A DNA stretch of 64,000 nucleotides from Tamarix chinensis (taxonomy: Eukaryota; Streptophyta; Magnoliopsida; Caryophyllales; Tamaricaceae): positions 66,950,896 to 67,014,895 of the forward strand of contig CM060178.1 in NCBI GenBank assembly GCA_030549775.1, given 5' to 3'. A model generated the notes under the pieces. It made no database searches. It was not told where the DNA came from and saw only the letters and a program-made list of their open reading frames with translations. The stretch's first letter is position 1, and each line of letters opens with the position of its first letter. Shown in pieces: positions 23,813-36,949 of this stretch. The position numbers and the translations under genes were made by a program.

Positions 23813-25414
23813 GGTTTTAGTCATTTTGGCCTTACTTAAGATTTTGATCAGATAAATATAAGTATGTCAGGTTTTTATTATCAAGCATGAATCTATATGA
23901 CGCCAAGTGTTAAGAATGTATTATATGCATTTTAATAGTATAGAAGCATGCTAAAATTTTCTAGTTTAATTGGAGGTTTTTACAATTAATCACATGATTT
24001 TTCAATATTTTCTACTTAGTGGTACCGGTGGTCAACCAATTGACTAGTTAGTTATCAATTTTACTTACTCTTTGTATTTAATAGTCACTAGTTGACTGGT
24101 CCATTTGTACTAGTTAATTGGTTAGCTTATTTTGTTTATCTGCTTGCTATTAATGATCCTAAACCATTTAGTATGCCCCATAAGAATTTTTTTGTTGATT
24201 TTTGGGAGGTTGACCCTATGGGTTGAATAAGAATTGGCATTGATTTATGTATGTTGACCATGTAGTATTATCTTATATTAAGTTGGATTTATATATATAT
24301 ATATATATATATTAGGATACACCTTCAACTTGGCCTTATAGTTGACTCTATGTTTAATCTTTGAATAATTGGAAGCAAAACATTAGAAAGGAATTCAATT
24401 AAGTTGATTTGAATTGATTAAGTGTTCGGGCTGTAATATGATACCTAACTCTAGGCTTAGATAAATTTGAATTACAGTAACCCTTGAAGTCCTTTTGATT
24501 TATTGGATGGTTGATTGTTGATGACATATAGTGGTAAATGAAGTCTTGTTTTGATTGATTGTTGTTGCTAATCCTTTTATCCTTTGAGGAATAATAATAT
24601 GGACTTTGAATAAAACACTAATCATTTAAAGTGAAAAACTAGAGTTTAGAAAGGGATGTTGTGCCTCGTAGACCACCAACTACATAACTAGACTTTTAGA
24701 TCAAAGAGTTCATTTATTTTCAACGGGATTCACAAATTCTATAGAGGGTATGCATAATTAAAGACTTGAGTCTTATGTTGTGTGTACACAACTTTATGTC
24801 GTGTGATTTCTTTAACTTGTTGTTAGAAAGTTAGTGGTTTGATTTGTTGATTTTATCCTTAGCAATCATTACTTTGTACTGTGGGATTGTATCTCTCAAG
24901 ATTTGATTCCACCCGATTTTGTAAAGTAAATTAGATACGAACCATGATACCTCTTGAATAATTATATTAGGGTTGGCTTGATAAATGTTTAAGGGTTTGG
25001 TGTAAATAATGAACACTCGATTCAAATTATAGATATTTTATGGATAAGTGTTTGAGTTTTGTACTGAAATCATTTTGAGTTGGACCTTTGTTAGGGTATG
25101 TTTGGTTGTTAGTATATGATGAGTTGTGGAATCATGGATATCCTTAATTGTGATGTATGATTGTTTTCTTTTGCTTGATTGATTGCAATGTGGGAATTCT
25201 ACCTTTTTAGAGGTGTTGTAATTTACTCAATACGATGAAATTATATTGATACTACATTTTTAGGTGACTTATTATAAGTTTGGTGGCTGCTTTGGGTTGG
25301 GTTAGAGTGTTTATGACTATTTGACATACCTTATTTTTCATATAGTTTTATTGTTCTTATTATCGCCTTTTGGAACATCACATGTTGTAAATAGTTTCAT
25401 ATTTTATTCAATCT

Positions 25415-25504
<90 letters not shown>

Positions 25505-25698
25505 AGTTTTGCCTCAACCTTGTATTAGGTGTTAACTATACTTAATTTTTGTGTTTAAGTTATTTTGGCCTTACATTCAGCATGAGTTAGGTATTAGTCA
25601 TATTTAGAATATGAAAATCTGATCTAGAATCTAAAAAATTAAATTCGGGAAAATCTAGTTGCAACTGGAGTAGATATTCAATCTGGTTTTTAAAAGGA
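23813..25698. other. AT-rich sequence with two microsatellites, no gene
   Basis: Contains (TA)n at 24290-24312 and a compound CT/AT repeat at 25418-25500. Phrases such as TTTTGGCCTTAC near 23826 and 25561 recall the inverse of an LTR family A segment, so this may be remains of the old minus-strand LTR that copy 2 entered. The boundaries are not clear. Confidence 0.35.
25418..25500. repeat. compound (CT)n(AT)n microsatellite
   Basis: About 33 bp of pure CT directly joined to about 50 bp of pure AT. The frame across it is only Leu/Ser and Tyr/Ile repeats. Confidence 0.95.
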
Positions 25699-28502
25699 CC
25701 ACATGTAACACCCTAAAATTTTGTAACCTTTTATTTTCATGAATTTATTCTTTTATTCAAACTTAACCCTAAACCTTAGCTTAATTACCTTTTAAACTCA
25801 TATATTATAACCTAAACCATTCTTAAATAATTTTACCTTAATTATTCATCTTCCATTTCCCTTTTTCTTTAAATGACACTTTTAACCGGATATTTTTTTT
25901 GTTTGATTTTCTAATTGGAAATCCTAAACCGACTAAACAAATCCTAAACTAATACTCCACCCTACCCATTCTCTCTCATACAATCCTAACCTAACCTACC
26001 CTTTACAATCTTCTTTTTTTCATTTTCTTTTTGTTGCAATCACCCCCTTCACGCTACCTCCTACATGCGAAACCAACCTCGCCAACTCCCTTCCTCATCC
26101 TTTTTCTTTCACACACCACCACCTCCCTACGTAACCCTTCCATCCTCCTTTTCCTTTTTTAGCCTATCCAACCCAAACACCTTTTTATTCCTAGTTTTTT
26201 TTTATACGCCACCACCCTGATTCCCTCCTTTCCCTTCTATTTTTCTCGGCCAAGCAACCATCCAAAACTCCCTTTATTTTTTGGTTTCCTTTATTTTACA
26301 ACCATCCACCTCACACGACTATTGAATCCTCCTTTTGTGTGTAACACCATCATCGCCTACCAACCTTCCTCCCATAACCATTGTCGTCCCTGCGACCAAT
26401 GCAAACCTCCCATGTAAACTTCCCCCACCATTCCAACCCCTATTTCTAGGGATTTTTTTTCCTTCATAAAATCACTAATTCCATTATTTGCCAATTTTGC
26501 ATTACCCAAAACTTTGAACCACTATCCTCACCTCCCTTGTGTACCCTCCATCATCACCAACAACTAACCACCTTTACCATCCCCTCTTGTTTGAGCCATC
26601 GCCACCATCAAACCTCTTCTCTTTTATCTCCCTCTTCCTCCAATTTGTTCTTTGAGCCTTTGACTGCCCCCACTAAGCCAACTTTTCCTTTGATATCCCT
26701 GATTACTGCCTTTTTCATCAATACTAAGAACCTCCACTCACCACCTTGCTCCACCAGCACTTATGCCAACCTACATAAAATTTTCCCCTTATTAATGCAC
26801 TATTTTCATGAGCTCAAACCACCTTCCTCCTACACACCCCAACATCCTATTGCATTGCCTCCTCACGCTGCACTCTTTGGCTAATGTTACATGTTCACAC
26901 AACTAAGCCATGTAGCTTGAGTCCCCGTCATTTTTTCTTCCTAACTAATGACTCTAGCCTTGATTGTGGTGTTTTTAGTTAGGTTTACTAATTTTTGTGA
27001 TGACTTGGTTAAGTATTGCTTAGTTGCTTATGTATTTATTGTTTGGTTTTATTTTAGGTAAAGGATGAGGATTAGTAATTGCTAGAGTTTGGTTTAAGTT
27101 ATGGTATATTTGGGTTTTCTTAGGCTTGAGAGGTAACCCATTTGCCTTACACAAATATGAACAATTATATGATAGCATATTAGGGGTCTGATGTGCTAAG
27201 TTGTGATTATTATCTTAAGTATGTCATGTTATGAAATATTTATTTTTCTAAGTATGCTAGCATGAAATTATGTATAATAGAGTATGTTAAATTGTTATAA
27301 TAATATAGGTACGAAATCATACTAGAATAGGTTTAATGTAGTGTATGAATTATGCTTGATATATATATACAGTATGATAGGTTGATCATATTTAGGAGAA
27401 TTTTGGCATGATTATTACCATTTGTATGCCCTAAGAGTAATTTGCCATTTTCAAGTGTACAATGTTTACTTTATCCCTAATTTGTAATTATATGATGTTA
27501 AATATGGGAGTATGTGATTTATGGTAAATTGTATATACATGTTGGAGTTTCATGTGCTAAATCACGCATAGGTGGAAAATGGTCAATTGTCATGTCTCAC
27601 AATTCACTTCCATTATAAAGTGTTTCAATCATAGTATTTTAGCCTTTTCATGACAAATTTTTAACTAAAATAAAAGCAATATATAAAATAGATAATAACG
27701 TGATAATTATGGTCTCAAGGGTATTTTGGTCATTTATGACATAATGTACCTAAAAGTGAATAATTAGATCTAGGATGACCTTAGCAGAATATTAGATTGA
27801 CACTAGTATTAACTTTGACTTTGTTTTGAATGTTGACCTTATCATTAACTTGAATAATTGGAAATGAGGAAAAGTGGCTAAATAAGGAAATTAGAATTAT
27901 CTATGTATTATGTAATATATGTGATCACTGAATAAAATACTAATATTTAAAGTGGAAGATCTCAATATTTTGGGAATGGTTTATTATCTAGGATTAACTA
28001 CCCTAGATAAGAGGTAGGAGTCCTTATCTTGGATTAGTTTTACTTGTATACCTTAGTGCCCTAATAAGACGCTATTATATGCTACAAGTGACATAAACCC
28101 TATAAGAGGTGGCAAAAACTGAGGATTAGGTTACCTAGATTGAAGGGTAATGTGATGCCTTTATTATGCTAGTATGACCAATGTACTTTATAATTTCGGG
28201 TTTGTGGTTTAGAGGATACTTTGCTACTTTTGTAAGCTAGTATGACTAGTGTACTTTATACATCTTTAGTTTGTCTCTTGTATCCCCTTGAGCACTAAAA
28301 ATGGAAGTAACTAATGAGTATGGTTATTAGTAATGTATTTGTTTATTAGCTCATTAGCTACCTTCTTGCCTACTTGTGGTTTATATAAATTGGTGTGATG
28401 GTTTAGTTGGAGGGTACTGTGTTGCCATAGTCACTGGTATAACCAAAATATTTTTTATGTCTTCAAGTTATTTCACTTACTTCCATGGTTGTATAATTTA
28501 AT

Positions 28503-28560
28503 GGTATGATAATTTGAGATTTATAAGATAAGGTATGATAATTTGAGATTTATAAGATAA
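28503..28560. repeat. 29-bp perfect tandem duplication
   Basis: The unit GGTATGATAATTTGAGATTT plus 9 more bases occurs twice without change inside the minus-strand LTR. Perfect identity in an otherwise decayed LTR points to a recent slippage event. Confidence 0.9.
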
Positions 28561-29111
28561 GAGATGTTTGTTAAGGAAAATGATTAAGGATAAAGGTATG
28601 ATGAGAATGTGTCTTGGTAATGTGTATGTTATGGCGCGTTATCTTACTTTGTTATTATAGGTACAATTTAGTATATTTATTTCATGTCATTATATGTATG
28701 ATTTAATATGTTTATTCCATATTTCACTTGTGATACCCTCTACGTGCTCCATGCGACCTTTGCATGCTCAGTCTTGTATAATGGTATACTTAGTGTTGTT
28801 GTACTTATGGGTTCCGTTCATAGTCCCCTACCTAGTTAATGAGTAGTTTTGACTTTTTAGGATCATTTATGAGTGTAGTTGGCTAGCTAGTATTTTGGAG
28901 GTTGAGAGTTAGGACTATCCGATGTCTGATATGATATCTTATGATTCGGATATTCATGGACTCTTATGTCCCTTATGTATATTTTTCTTTGGACTTTTGT
29001 AGCTATTGTTCGATCTTATATTATTAGAAGTTTGTTAATCTATAATGTAATATCTATTTTGTTATTATGATTATTGTTATTAATTAAAGTGGAGTAATGC
29101 TTTAGTCTTAA

Positions 29112-29156
29112 CACTTGGTATAATAATGGTAGAGGAAATTAGACTTATACTAAGTG
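29112..29156 (-). promoter_or_regulatory. terminal dyad, minus-strand LTR copy
   Basis: Arms CACTTGGTATAA and TTATACTAAGTG (plus strand) pair at 11 of 12 positions. Relative to copy 1 a C-G pair in the stem is replaced by T-A on both arms. Confidence 0.5.
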
Positions 29157-29537
29157 TGGTAGTAACACCGTGTATTTTTAATATTTTAGCTTATGCAATT
29201 AACTCTTTAAAATGAAATTTTTGAGTGCTAAAAATGGGAGTGTTACACCATCCAAACCGGTATAATTTTCATACTTCCAACGTACTATATTGTATTTTGA
29301 AAGTATTATAGTGTAGTTGAATATATAAATGTATATTGTAATGTGTTAATACATAGTAGAACATATTAGAGAGTATATTATTATACTACAATGTAATATT
29401 TCTCCCAAATATATGTATCCAACTATGAATATTAGTATAATGGACTTTAGATACATTCAGCCATATGATCCTGTTTAGGAAATATGAAGTGGATATCCGA
29501 TTTTGTACACCCTACCCAATTGGATGTGGCGTTAACA

Positions 29538-30917
29538 TAGTTTTAAAAACTGGTATGGTTAGCAAATTGGTTAGGTTATTGGTTTTACAAGTTCACTAGA
29601 TGAACAAGTGGTTCAAACTAGTTGAACCATTGGTTTGTCTGGTTCACTCGATCAAAGTCAAATCTACCCATATTTGTATAAAGATATGGTTTAATGCTTA
29701 ATATTATATATCATGGAATACGAAACACGATATTTCATAACAAGTATATCATTACATATTCATATAAGATCATAAAATAATATAATCCCATATCAAAAGT
29801 CTCCTAAATACCAAATATGGTTACAAAATAACGTAATTTAACATCAAGTCTCTTACATATTCATAACCAACTTAAAATGATATACATTAGTTCAGAAGCT
29901 ACAATTCAATTAGATAAAGTCTTAGCAAATAACTATAACTAAACATTATTAATGTTCCACCAAATCAAGATCCAACATTTTTGGGAAATCAGGCCGACTA
30001 AATCAGGGTCGAATAACACCACCAAACAATCAATATTAAAGACATTTCAAATCATAAATTACAATAGTAAATAAAAACTAAACATTAACAATAAACTCCT
30101 CCATATAAAAAAAGACACAAGCCGAGCTTAAACAAGCCCTTGTTTAGGCGAATAAGCTAAATAATTGGATAACAAATATATATCAAAATGCATACAAATA
30201 AGACATAAATCACAAAAATATTTATAAAAAACAAAGTTAGGATAAAATTATGTACTTAAATAAGATTATAAAGGACACTAAGCTATGAAAAAATCAATAG
30301 TAATGGAACGTGTAGAACAAGATGAAGATGATGGCGACCGCCTTATTGCATTCTCGAGCTAAAGAAGACGGACAAAAAAAATGGATGAAGGACTTCATAG
30401 ATGACGATGATGAGTAGTTGAAGACAATGATATAATGTAGATGGATAAAGAAACTCCTCAACCACGATGATGATAGGTTAGCATAAAAATGGTAGATGAA
30501 GATGAAGACTGAAAAAATAAATGAACCTTTGCGTGAGGAACAGTCATATGCAAAGGTTGACCTCCAAGCTTTAGCAATAAAGCAAATGGTGGTGGATTAG
30601 GGTCCAACTCTAGCAATGGCAGACGAAGATGAAGTAACAAAGATGAAGACAAACATAAGTAAAAAACAAACGGACTCAAACCCAGCCAACATCCAAGGTT
30701 AACTTCACATGATGACAATATTACCCTTGTAGTATAAGCATTGTAGTTTTACAACTAATGATAGAAATGGATGTTTAATAGATTTTACAAAACTAGCCCT
30801 ATTACTATATTAACCGGCCGGTCTGATCGATTTTCTTGCTTAACATGTCCTATTCATTAATCTGACCGCCTTCGGCATTGGTTCATTAGTCGACCAATAT
30901 GATTTTTGATACTATGA
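29538..30917. mobile_element. hAT-like element inside a family A LTR
   Basis: The left end TAGTTTTAAAAACTGG and the right end TGATTTTTGATACTATGA are imperfect inverted repeats. The flanks (CGTTAACA left, TAGTAACA right) are a diverged 8-bp duplication, matching at 5 of 8. If the element is removed, the flanks join into the inverse of the family A 5' region (GTTACTAC / GCCACA). ACCGG-rich words occur near both ends. No transposase is visible. The minus-strand frame at 30458-30718 is low complexity and not called. Confidence 0.45.
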
Positions 30918-30994
30918 GTAGTAACACTCAATGTTTTATGTAATCATTTCTACTAAAGTGAAAATTTTAAATAGTAAATTTTGGGAGTGTTATA
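30918..30994 (-). mobile_element. 5' end of another family A LTR
   Basis: Read from 30994 on the minus strand: TATAACACTCCCAAAATTTA then CTATTTAAAA, the family A start with TG changed to TA. After the hAT-like element it seems to continue at 29248-29537. The rest has not been traced, and the LTR at 25704-29247 is probably nested in it. Confidence 0.5.
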
Positions 30995-31847
30995 CCAACT
31001 TTTCTCTCGATTATTGGAATGGCTAGATTACGCTTTACTAGTATTTTTTAGATGTTTAATCTATGACAAAAAAGGTTTAAATAGGTGAAAAATATGTTAA
31101 TATGCTTTGATGCCATGCTAATAAAATTGATTTTAATTACTAACATTGGAAATTGCTTATCTAAATGCGAGTATGGATTGTTTGAGAAAAGATTTTCATA
31201 TTTTCAATGTTTGTATTATCTCCACAATGGAAGACAAGGGCACCAATTTTTCCAAACACTCCCAACTCTCAATTTTAATTGCATTAGAATGAAGGTTAGG
31301 GGAGGGCGAAGGAGGATGAAGGCCAGGATGTGTTTATTTTGTTCATATTTTGAATCGATTATTTAAATTAGATTTGAAGTATAGGAACATGTTAGGTAAT
31401 TAGAAAAATAAATAAGTAGCTGATAAGGATATACAATGATGAGTAGGAGAGATAATATATATTATTATGTTTTAGTAAATTAGTATAGGGTTTACGGACT
31501 AGTTTGATTCCAAAATGATTCTATATGGATTAAAATGATTTTTTTTACAATGACTAAAATAGAGAAATTTATAAACCATATAATTTGAAATAGTATTGAA
31601 GTCTTAATCTTATTAAAGTAAATATTAAAAAATGGTTAGATATTAATTAAAAGAGATAATATTAATTAGTATTATATTTAATACTTTTTTGTATCTTTTT
31701 TTAATTAGAACGAGTAGTAGTTATGTGAAATTAATAACATATACTCCATCTATTTTACAATAGAAATCTTTAATTTTTTTAACACATATATTAAAAAATA
31801 TTAAAGTTTAAAATAAATGGCATATAAATTAACTAATACACACACAC

Positions 31848-31894
<47 letters not shown>

Positions 31895-32040
31895 TTTGAA
31901 TAATTTAATTATTATGAAATACATTACTAAATTAGAAAAATATAAATAAAAAATATAATAATAAAAATTTGTTAGAAGTTAAAGTATGATTTATCTTACT
32001 AAAAAAATAATCTTTTTCTTTTTTTAATTTTAATTTTATT
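30995..32040. other. AT-rich sequence with CA/TA microsatellite, no gene
   Basis: A compound (CA)n(TA)n repeat lies at 31838-31890. A 93-codon plus-strand frame at 31085-31366 shows no recognisable motif and is not called. Confidence 0.45.
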
Positions 32041-32049
32041 TTTTATAGA

Positions 32050-32880
32050 TAGCCTATTGTGAAAGGGGAACATTATATGTTGATAACGGCCAACGGGGTC
32101 TTTTACTCAGACACCAAATTCAGCTTCAAGATCATTTGCCTCTCTCCGACTAGATCTCTTATTCCTTGACCTGGAGTTCTGCTGCCCGAGCCCTGCGAGT
32201 CTGCGACCGTTCTTAAGATCATTGACCCTCCTTTTCTCTCTTTTGTGGTAGGTTGGCGTTGATCCTAAGTTCGTCGCTCCAATAGGTAACAAATTAAAAT
32301 GACCTGCCCCCTGCCCTTGCAATGGCAAATACATTATCCTTTTTTCTCTTGTTTTTCCTGTTCACGGTTCTATATCTTCTGCTTGGTAATTCGCTGTTGC
32401 TGTTTTGGTGCTTCATTGCTTATTTCAGTTCGTAGAACGGAACGTGTCGGAGGCTTGAGATATCTGTTTTGCTGCAACGAGGTAAATTTTTATGTCTGTT
32501 ATTTCATCTGGAAACTAAAGGCAAGTGAGATCTGTGAGAAATTGTTTTAATTAAATTTGAATTTGAATTGAGTTTGTTTTATTGGTTTAGCCGAATTGAT
32601 GAGGTAGGAATACTGAAAACTGGATTCCTTGATCATGTCTCGGAGACTTTGTTTTTCTTTTTAATTTCGTGAAACGATCCTTTTGTTTCACTTGGGATTG
32701 TAATATTTATGAGCTGATTGAAATGTATAGTTTCACTATTTTTCTTTTCTAAGTATACACTGAGGGCCTGAGAGTAAGTTGTGATTTTCTGATGCAGCTA
32801 ATGTGATGGATAATTCTACTATGTGAGCAGTGGGAGGATTAAGAAGTATATTGAGGAAGAATAGAGACTAGGTTAGAATA
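32050..32880 (+). other. possible transcribed leader with two or three small exons
   Basis: The GC content rises sharply after an AT-rich spacer. Splice-like signals follow in order: donor CTTG/GTAATTCGCTG near 32384, acceptor TATTTCAG/TTCGTAGAAC near 32430, donor ACGAG/GTAAAT near 32481, and acceptor GATGCAG/CTAATG near 32798. The joined frame meets a stop soon after the third junction, so this looks like an untranslated leader and not a protein. The nearest plus-strand host gene is the RBM18-like gene 20 kb downstream; a link is conjecture. Confidence 0.3.
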
Positions 32881-33287
32881 TGATATTGCTTGTTTATAAT
32901 TTCCTGCATTTTCATTTGTTCCTTAGCTAATATTAGCAAAAGAATTTAGCATAGTCTAACAGCATCTAATCAAGTCTAAATAAACCAAAACAGCTGAATT
33001 CACTAACAAACTTATCCAACAGAATAGCTGATTCATCAGGAGGGTTCATGTTACTCAGGTAAATGAACTTTGTCCGCAAGATTTAGAGTATTTAAGTTAA
33101 ATTTCACTAGAACGTGTCCTCTAGATAGCAGGGTTGTCATATCCTGAGAACAATGAAAAATTGTGCAGCACACTTGAACTTCCAATGCCTTGAAGCTAAT
33201 AATGAAAGTCTTTATTCCCTTCCATGAGCCTCTTTTTAGTGAATATATATCATAGCGATACCAGAAACTAACAGCTGAAATAATACC
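32881..33287. other. no feature recognised
   Basis: Ordinary AT-rich sequence between the leader-like exons and the ATPase pseudogene. Confidence 0.4.
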
Positions 33288-34625
33288 TTATTGAGAGAGC
33301 ACTGTCTTAGCCAGATCAAGATCATAATCATTTAGCTCAAGTCTCAAGACCATCACCACTTCACCAGCCATACCATAGATGTGCTTCCCAGCTTGCAGCC
33401 TTTTGAGAATCTCATATCCATGTTCAGGGAAATCACTAGCAAATCTGTCTGTATCAATTGCATCTTGTGATGCGTATTGGAACCACACAACATCAAAACA
33501 AGGTAATTAGAATCAACAGCACACAAATCAAATGCCAACCAGAAGAAGAAATTGATGGTTTCAGTTATTAGGGTTTTGTTTATGGGGTTAGGGTTTGCTA
33601 TTTCTATTAGCATTTTGGGGTTCAATGTCATGTGTTATTAATGGGTAGTTGATGGCAGTGTAATGGGGTTAATTATGTCAGGTGAAATCGTGATTAAGAG
33701 GGTATTATTGATGGTAATAAACGTTGATGATAAGAGGGTTTGGGTTTTAGATTGAAGATGAATTTGATGATTGATATTTTGAGTTTGTGGCTGTAGGGAT
33801 TGATTATGGGAAAGATTTTAATGGGATATGGATGTGTTAATTGAACAAAAACTCTCTCTATCAAATCACAAAGAAATTGAGAAATCGAGTATAGAAAATG
33901 TTGATTATGGATCACAAAGAAATTATAAATAAGGAATAACTCATAATGAGATCCAATTGAAGATTCAAAATTGTACCAACTTGTATTGCATGATGATTGA
34001 ATCGATTACACCATACGTTTTTATTCTTGAATTTCACCTCCTCAAATCTAATTTTCAACATAAGTTAAGCTAAAAAATCAAAAGGAAAAATACACCAAAT
34101 CTATGCTACTAATCACACCACTCCCTAAGAAAGAAAACAAGATAAAATTTCTAACAAGATAAAACTTCAACTAAAAATTTAACTATTATCTAACTAACTA
34201 ATATCTAACTAATTAACTAGATATGGCCGGTTCTCTTAGCATGGGACATCCCCCTCATGTACCAATCATGTGGTATCATTAAAAATTAGCATCATAACCC
34301 TTATGTTCTTGTTTAATCCATGATTAAATAAGTAAGGTTTAATTGTGCTAGTTTGACCCAACTATTCAAGTAAGGCTAAAATAACAAGATCTAATATTAA
34401 GTAAGCCAACCCCTCACTTGTGTGACTTATAGAGTTTGTAGGACATGTCTCTGCGTCATCTTGGTTTCTAGAGGCTCTAGTTGCCATTAGATCAAAAGTA
34501 TTGATATTTGCGCCTTCGACAAAATCCTCAATCACATTCTTAGAGATTTTGTTCGATGTCATAGTTTTAGTCTTATCAATACAAAGAACATCCATGTTAG
34601 CAATCTCCCTTCCATCACTTTGCAA
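33288..34625 (-). pseudogene. plasma-membrane H+-ATPase (P3A type) pseudogene fragments
   Basis: Two minus-strand pieces match P3A proton pumps. The upstream one (34362-34625) reads NMDVLCIDKTKTMTSNK, the phosphorylation motif (family form DKTGT) with the Asp kept but Gly changed to Lys, followed by a degraded IEDFVEGANINTFDLMATRASR and NQD. The downstream one (33288-33488) reads QDAIDTD, then FASDFPEHGYEILKRLQAGK and HIYGMAGE, matching the FPEHKYEIVKRLQ region, after which the GDGVND hinge is lost. The pieces are colinear, but roughly 200 residues are missing, and no membrane domain is present. It is a dead fragment, possibly carried by a transposon. Confidence 0.75.
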
Positions 34626-35134
34626 CAGTTATACACTTAGTGGTAGCAATATGATTGGCTAATTATTGGTGTTTGAGCATGGCAATTTGCCATTATAGAA
34701 GGCATCCTTTTGAGATCTCAACTAGGGATTTCATAGAAAATCAAACAAAATAGGAAATAGAGGACACATGTTGCAATCTTTGTGTCTTCACATCATAGGG
34801 TTAGGATTGGTTTGTTGCTTAATTATTGGAATGAAGGCCCAGGTCCAAATGGATATGACTCTTTCCATAGGTCTAAGCTTAGAACTTGTAGTGTTTAGTT
34901 ATTAAGTATATTTTTACTATTTACTAAGATTTAGTTTATTTATTTTTAGGAATAAGTATCTTTTGAGCTATTTGTTAAATATTATTTAGGTGTATCTTTT
35001 GTAATCCTTTGAGTCTTTATTTGTGTACACATGGCCTTATGCTTATGTTTTTTTTTTTTTTTTTGGTGTTTTGATTAATCAAATATTGAGGTTTGTTGAT
35101 AAACCCACAAGGCTAGAGTGGAGCCTTGCATCAA

Positions 35135-35933
35135 TTCGACATCAGAATCCAAACTTGTTCCATGATTGCTAATTTTTTGGTTGTTTGCTCTACAATTTTG
35201 ATGTTTCTGTCATAAACAAAAAATAAAATTAAAACAAGGGAGGAAAAATGAAACCCTAGCTTAGTTGCTCACTATTGCCACCGCTTCTATCTTCGTCGCC
35301 ATAGAATCACAACCACCTCCTTGTTTGATAGCCTCATGAAAGACTCTTGCATCCACTACCCTCTAACAAGCAAAGTAGTGCTTCGCTACCATTTAGTAGA
35401 AAGTGTTGTTGCCTTTGCAATCAACCAACATAAAAATCACCTTTGTCGTTTGAGTTTGGTGTCAACACTATCACGCTTTCCGGATATGGAGAGGGAGTTT
35501 GCAAATGAAGACCTCGCACTTGCTGATCATTGCCATCGACATCGCCATATCCATCATTGTGCCTTACTGGCGTCGCCATCATTTAGTACCATAGTTGTCT
35601 TGTTCCGTTGGTTGCTTGTTGCTTTTGTGTTCATTGTCTAACATTAAGTCAAGCACTCATTTTTGTTTCGTGACTTTATGTTGCTGGGTTCCTTTAAAAT
35701 AGGTCTTATAAAGAAAGGTTATTTGTTTCGTGGCTAGTTCTTGTCACAGATCTTGTTGATCACCTTGTGGTCTAAGTGTCATATTAATCATGACACCTCA
35801 CAACTTAGATGTTTCCAATGTAGTTGAGCCTTTTCCGCACCATGACGTCTGAGGTTGAACTTCTATCAAGCAAGGGATAATGATGCTATATACGTGCTTC
35901 CTCATCATAGGGCCAGTAGTTGTAGTACTAGTT
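35135..35933 (+). other. internal non-coding part of the short LTR element
   Basis: Contains a 106-codon plus-strand frame (35321-35641) with no retroelement motif and a His-rich stretch. I do not call it a gene. It begins close to the decayed primer-binding site. Confidence 0.4.
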
Positions 35934-36949
35934 TGCTGGTTAACTATTGGAAAGGAGGCCAAAGTCCAAATGATATCCCCCTTTCCTTAGGATCAAGTCT
36001 AGAACTAGTAGTATTTGGTTATTAATTATGTTTTTACTACTCCCTCGTCCCTAAAAGATAGTCTTGTTTTCCATTTTTATCTATCCCATATTACCATCTT
36101 ATTCTTTTATTAATATTAAATCTAACGAGTCATTCTCCTAATCTACCGTCTACCCCTACTAAAATGCTACGCTTGAATTTATTCAAATCTTACCTGAATG
36201 ATCTATTTCTATTCCCTGTGCATATACGCCCTCCTTACCAAGTGGTTCTTCCCGACCAAGTACTTTCCATTTTTCACTTTTCCTAATCACTATTCCTCCG
36301 TAATCAATTTCTTATCACTAATTTTTTTTACCTATTCAATTCAACACCTATTGAAACATAAATAAATAATTGAAGTACTCATCCCACTTCTTCCACGCAA
36401 GTCAAGGTACCTGTATGACTACTATCCAAATTTAAGATGATGCAGAGAAAGTGGTGCGACCATTACTTGATTTGAATGTTGAACCAAAATTTGATGGTTA
36501 CATTCATGAAGCTCAACGAATAATTTTTAAATTGATCAGAACTTTGTTTCCCAAATTTTATCTGTAATTTTTCTACAATATAATTAGTCTAGTTTATCAT
36601 GTAATTTCATGTTATTAACAATATCAATGAAATTACTGCTACAACCTAGCCGCTACTCTGTTTTGTGACGCGCTTTTACACTACAAACGTATTCTGTCAT
36701 CTCTTATGCATTTCTTCTCGTGTTTTTTCGTTATATCTCATGTTACTAGATAACATAAAATTCGGTGTTAAGAAGCAAACTTATAAGAAATTGAGCATGT
36801 GCCTATTATCATGTACGTGTATCACATTCATAGCAATTAAATTTAAATAGTTTAGCATAAATTCAATAACTTTAGGTAAGTAAACAAGTAAAAATGTTGA
36901 TGTGATTGCACTCTAATTGGCTAACACAAAGCTAGTTTTGCCTCATCTA

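Larger units (their letters stand above)
25704..29247 (-). mobile_element. solo long LTR (family A, minus copy), 3.5 kb
   Basis: On the minus strand it starts TGTAACACTCCCATTTTT at 29247 and ends AAAATTTTAGGGTGTTACA at 25704. Just inside the start is GTGTTACTACCACACTTAGTA followed by ACCAAGTGTTAAG, the inverted match of the family A 5' region, which fixes the orientation. The flanking pentamers CCACA (25699-25703) and CCATC (29248-29252) agree at three positions, so the insertion is old or one flank is altered. The C/T-rich block at 25960-26890 is the G/A-rich segment read on the other strand. Confidence 0.7.
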
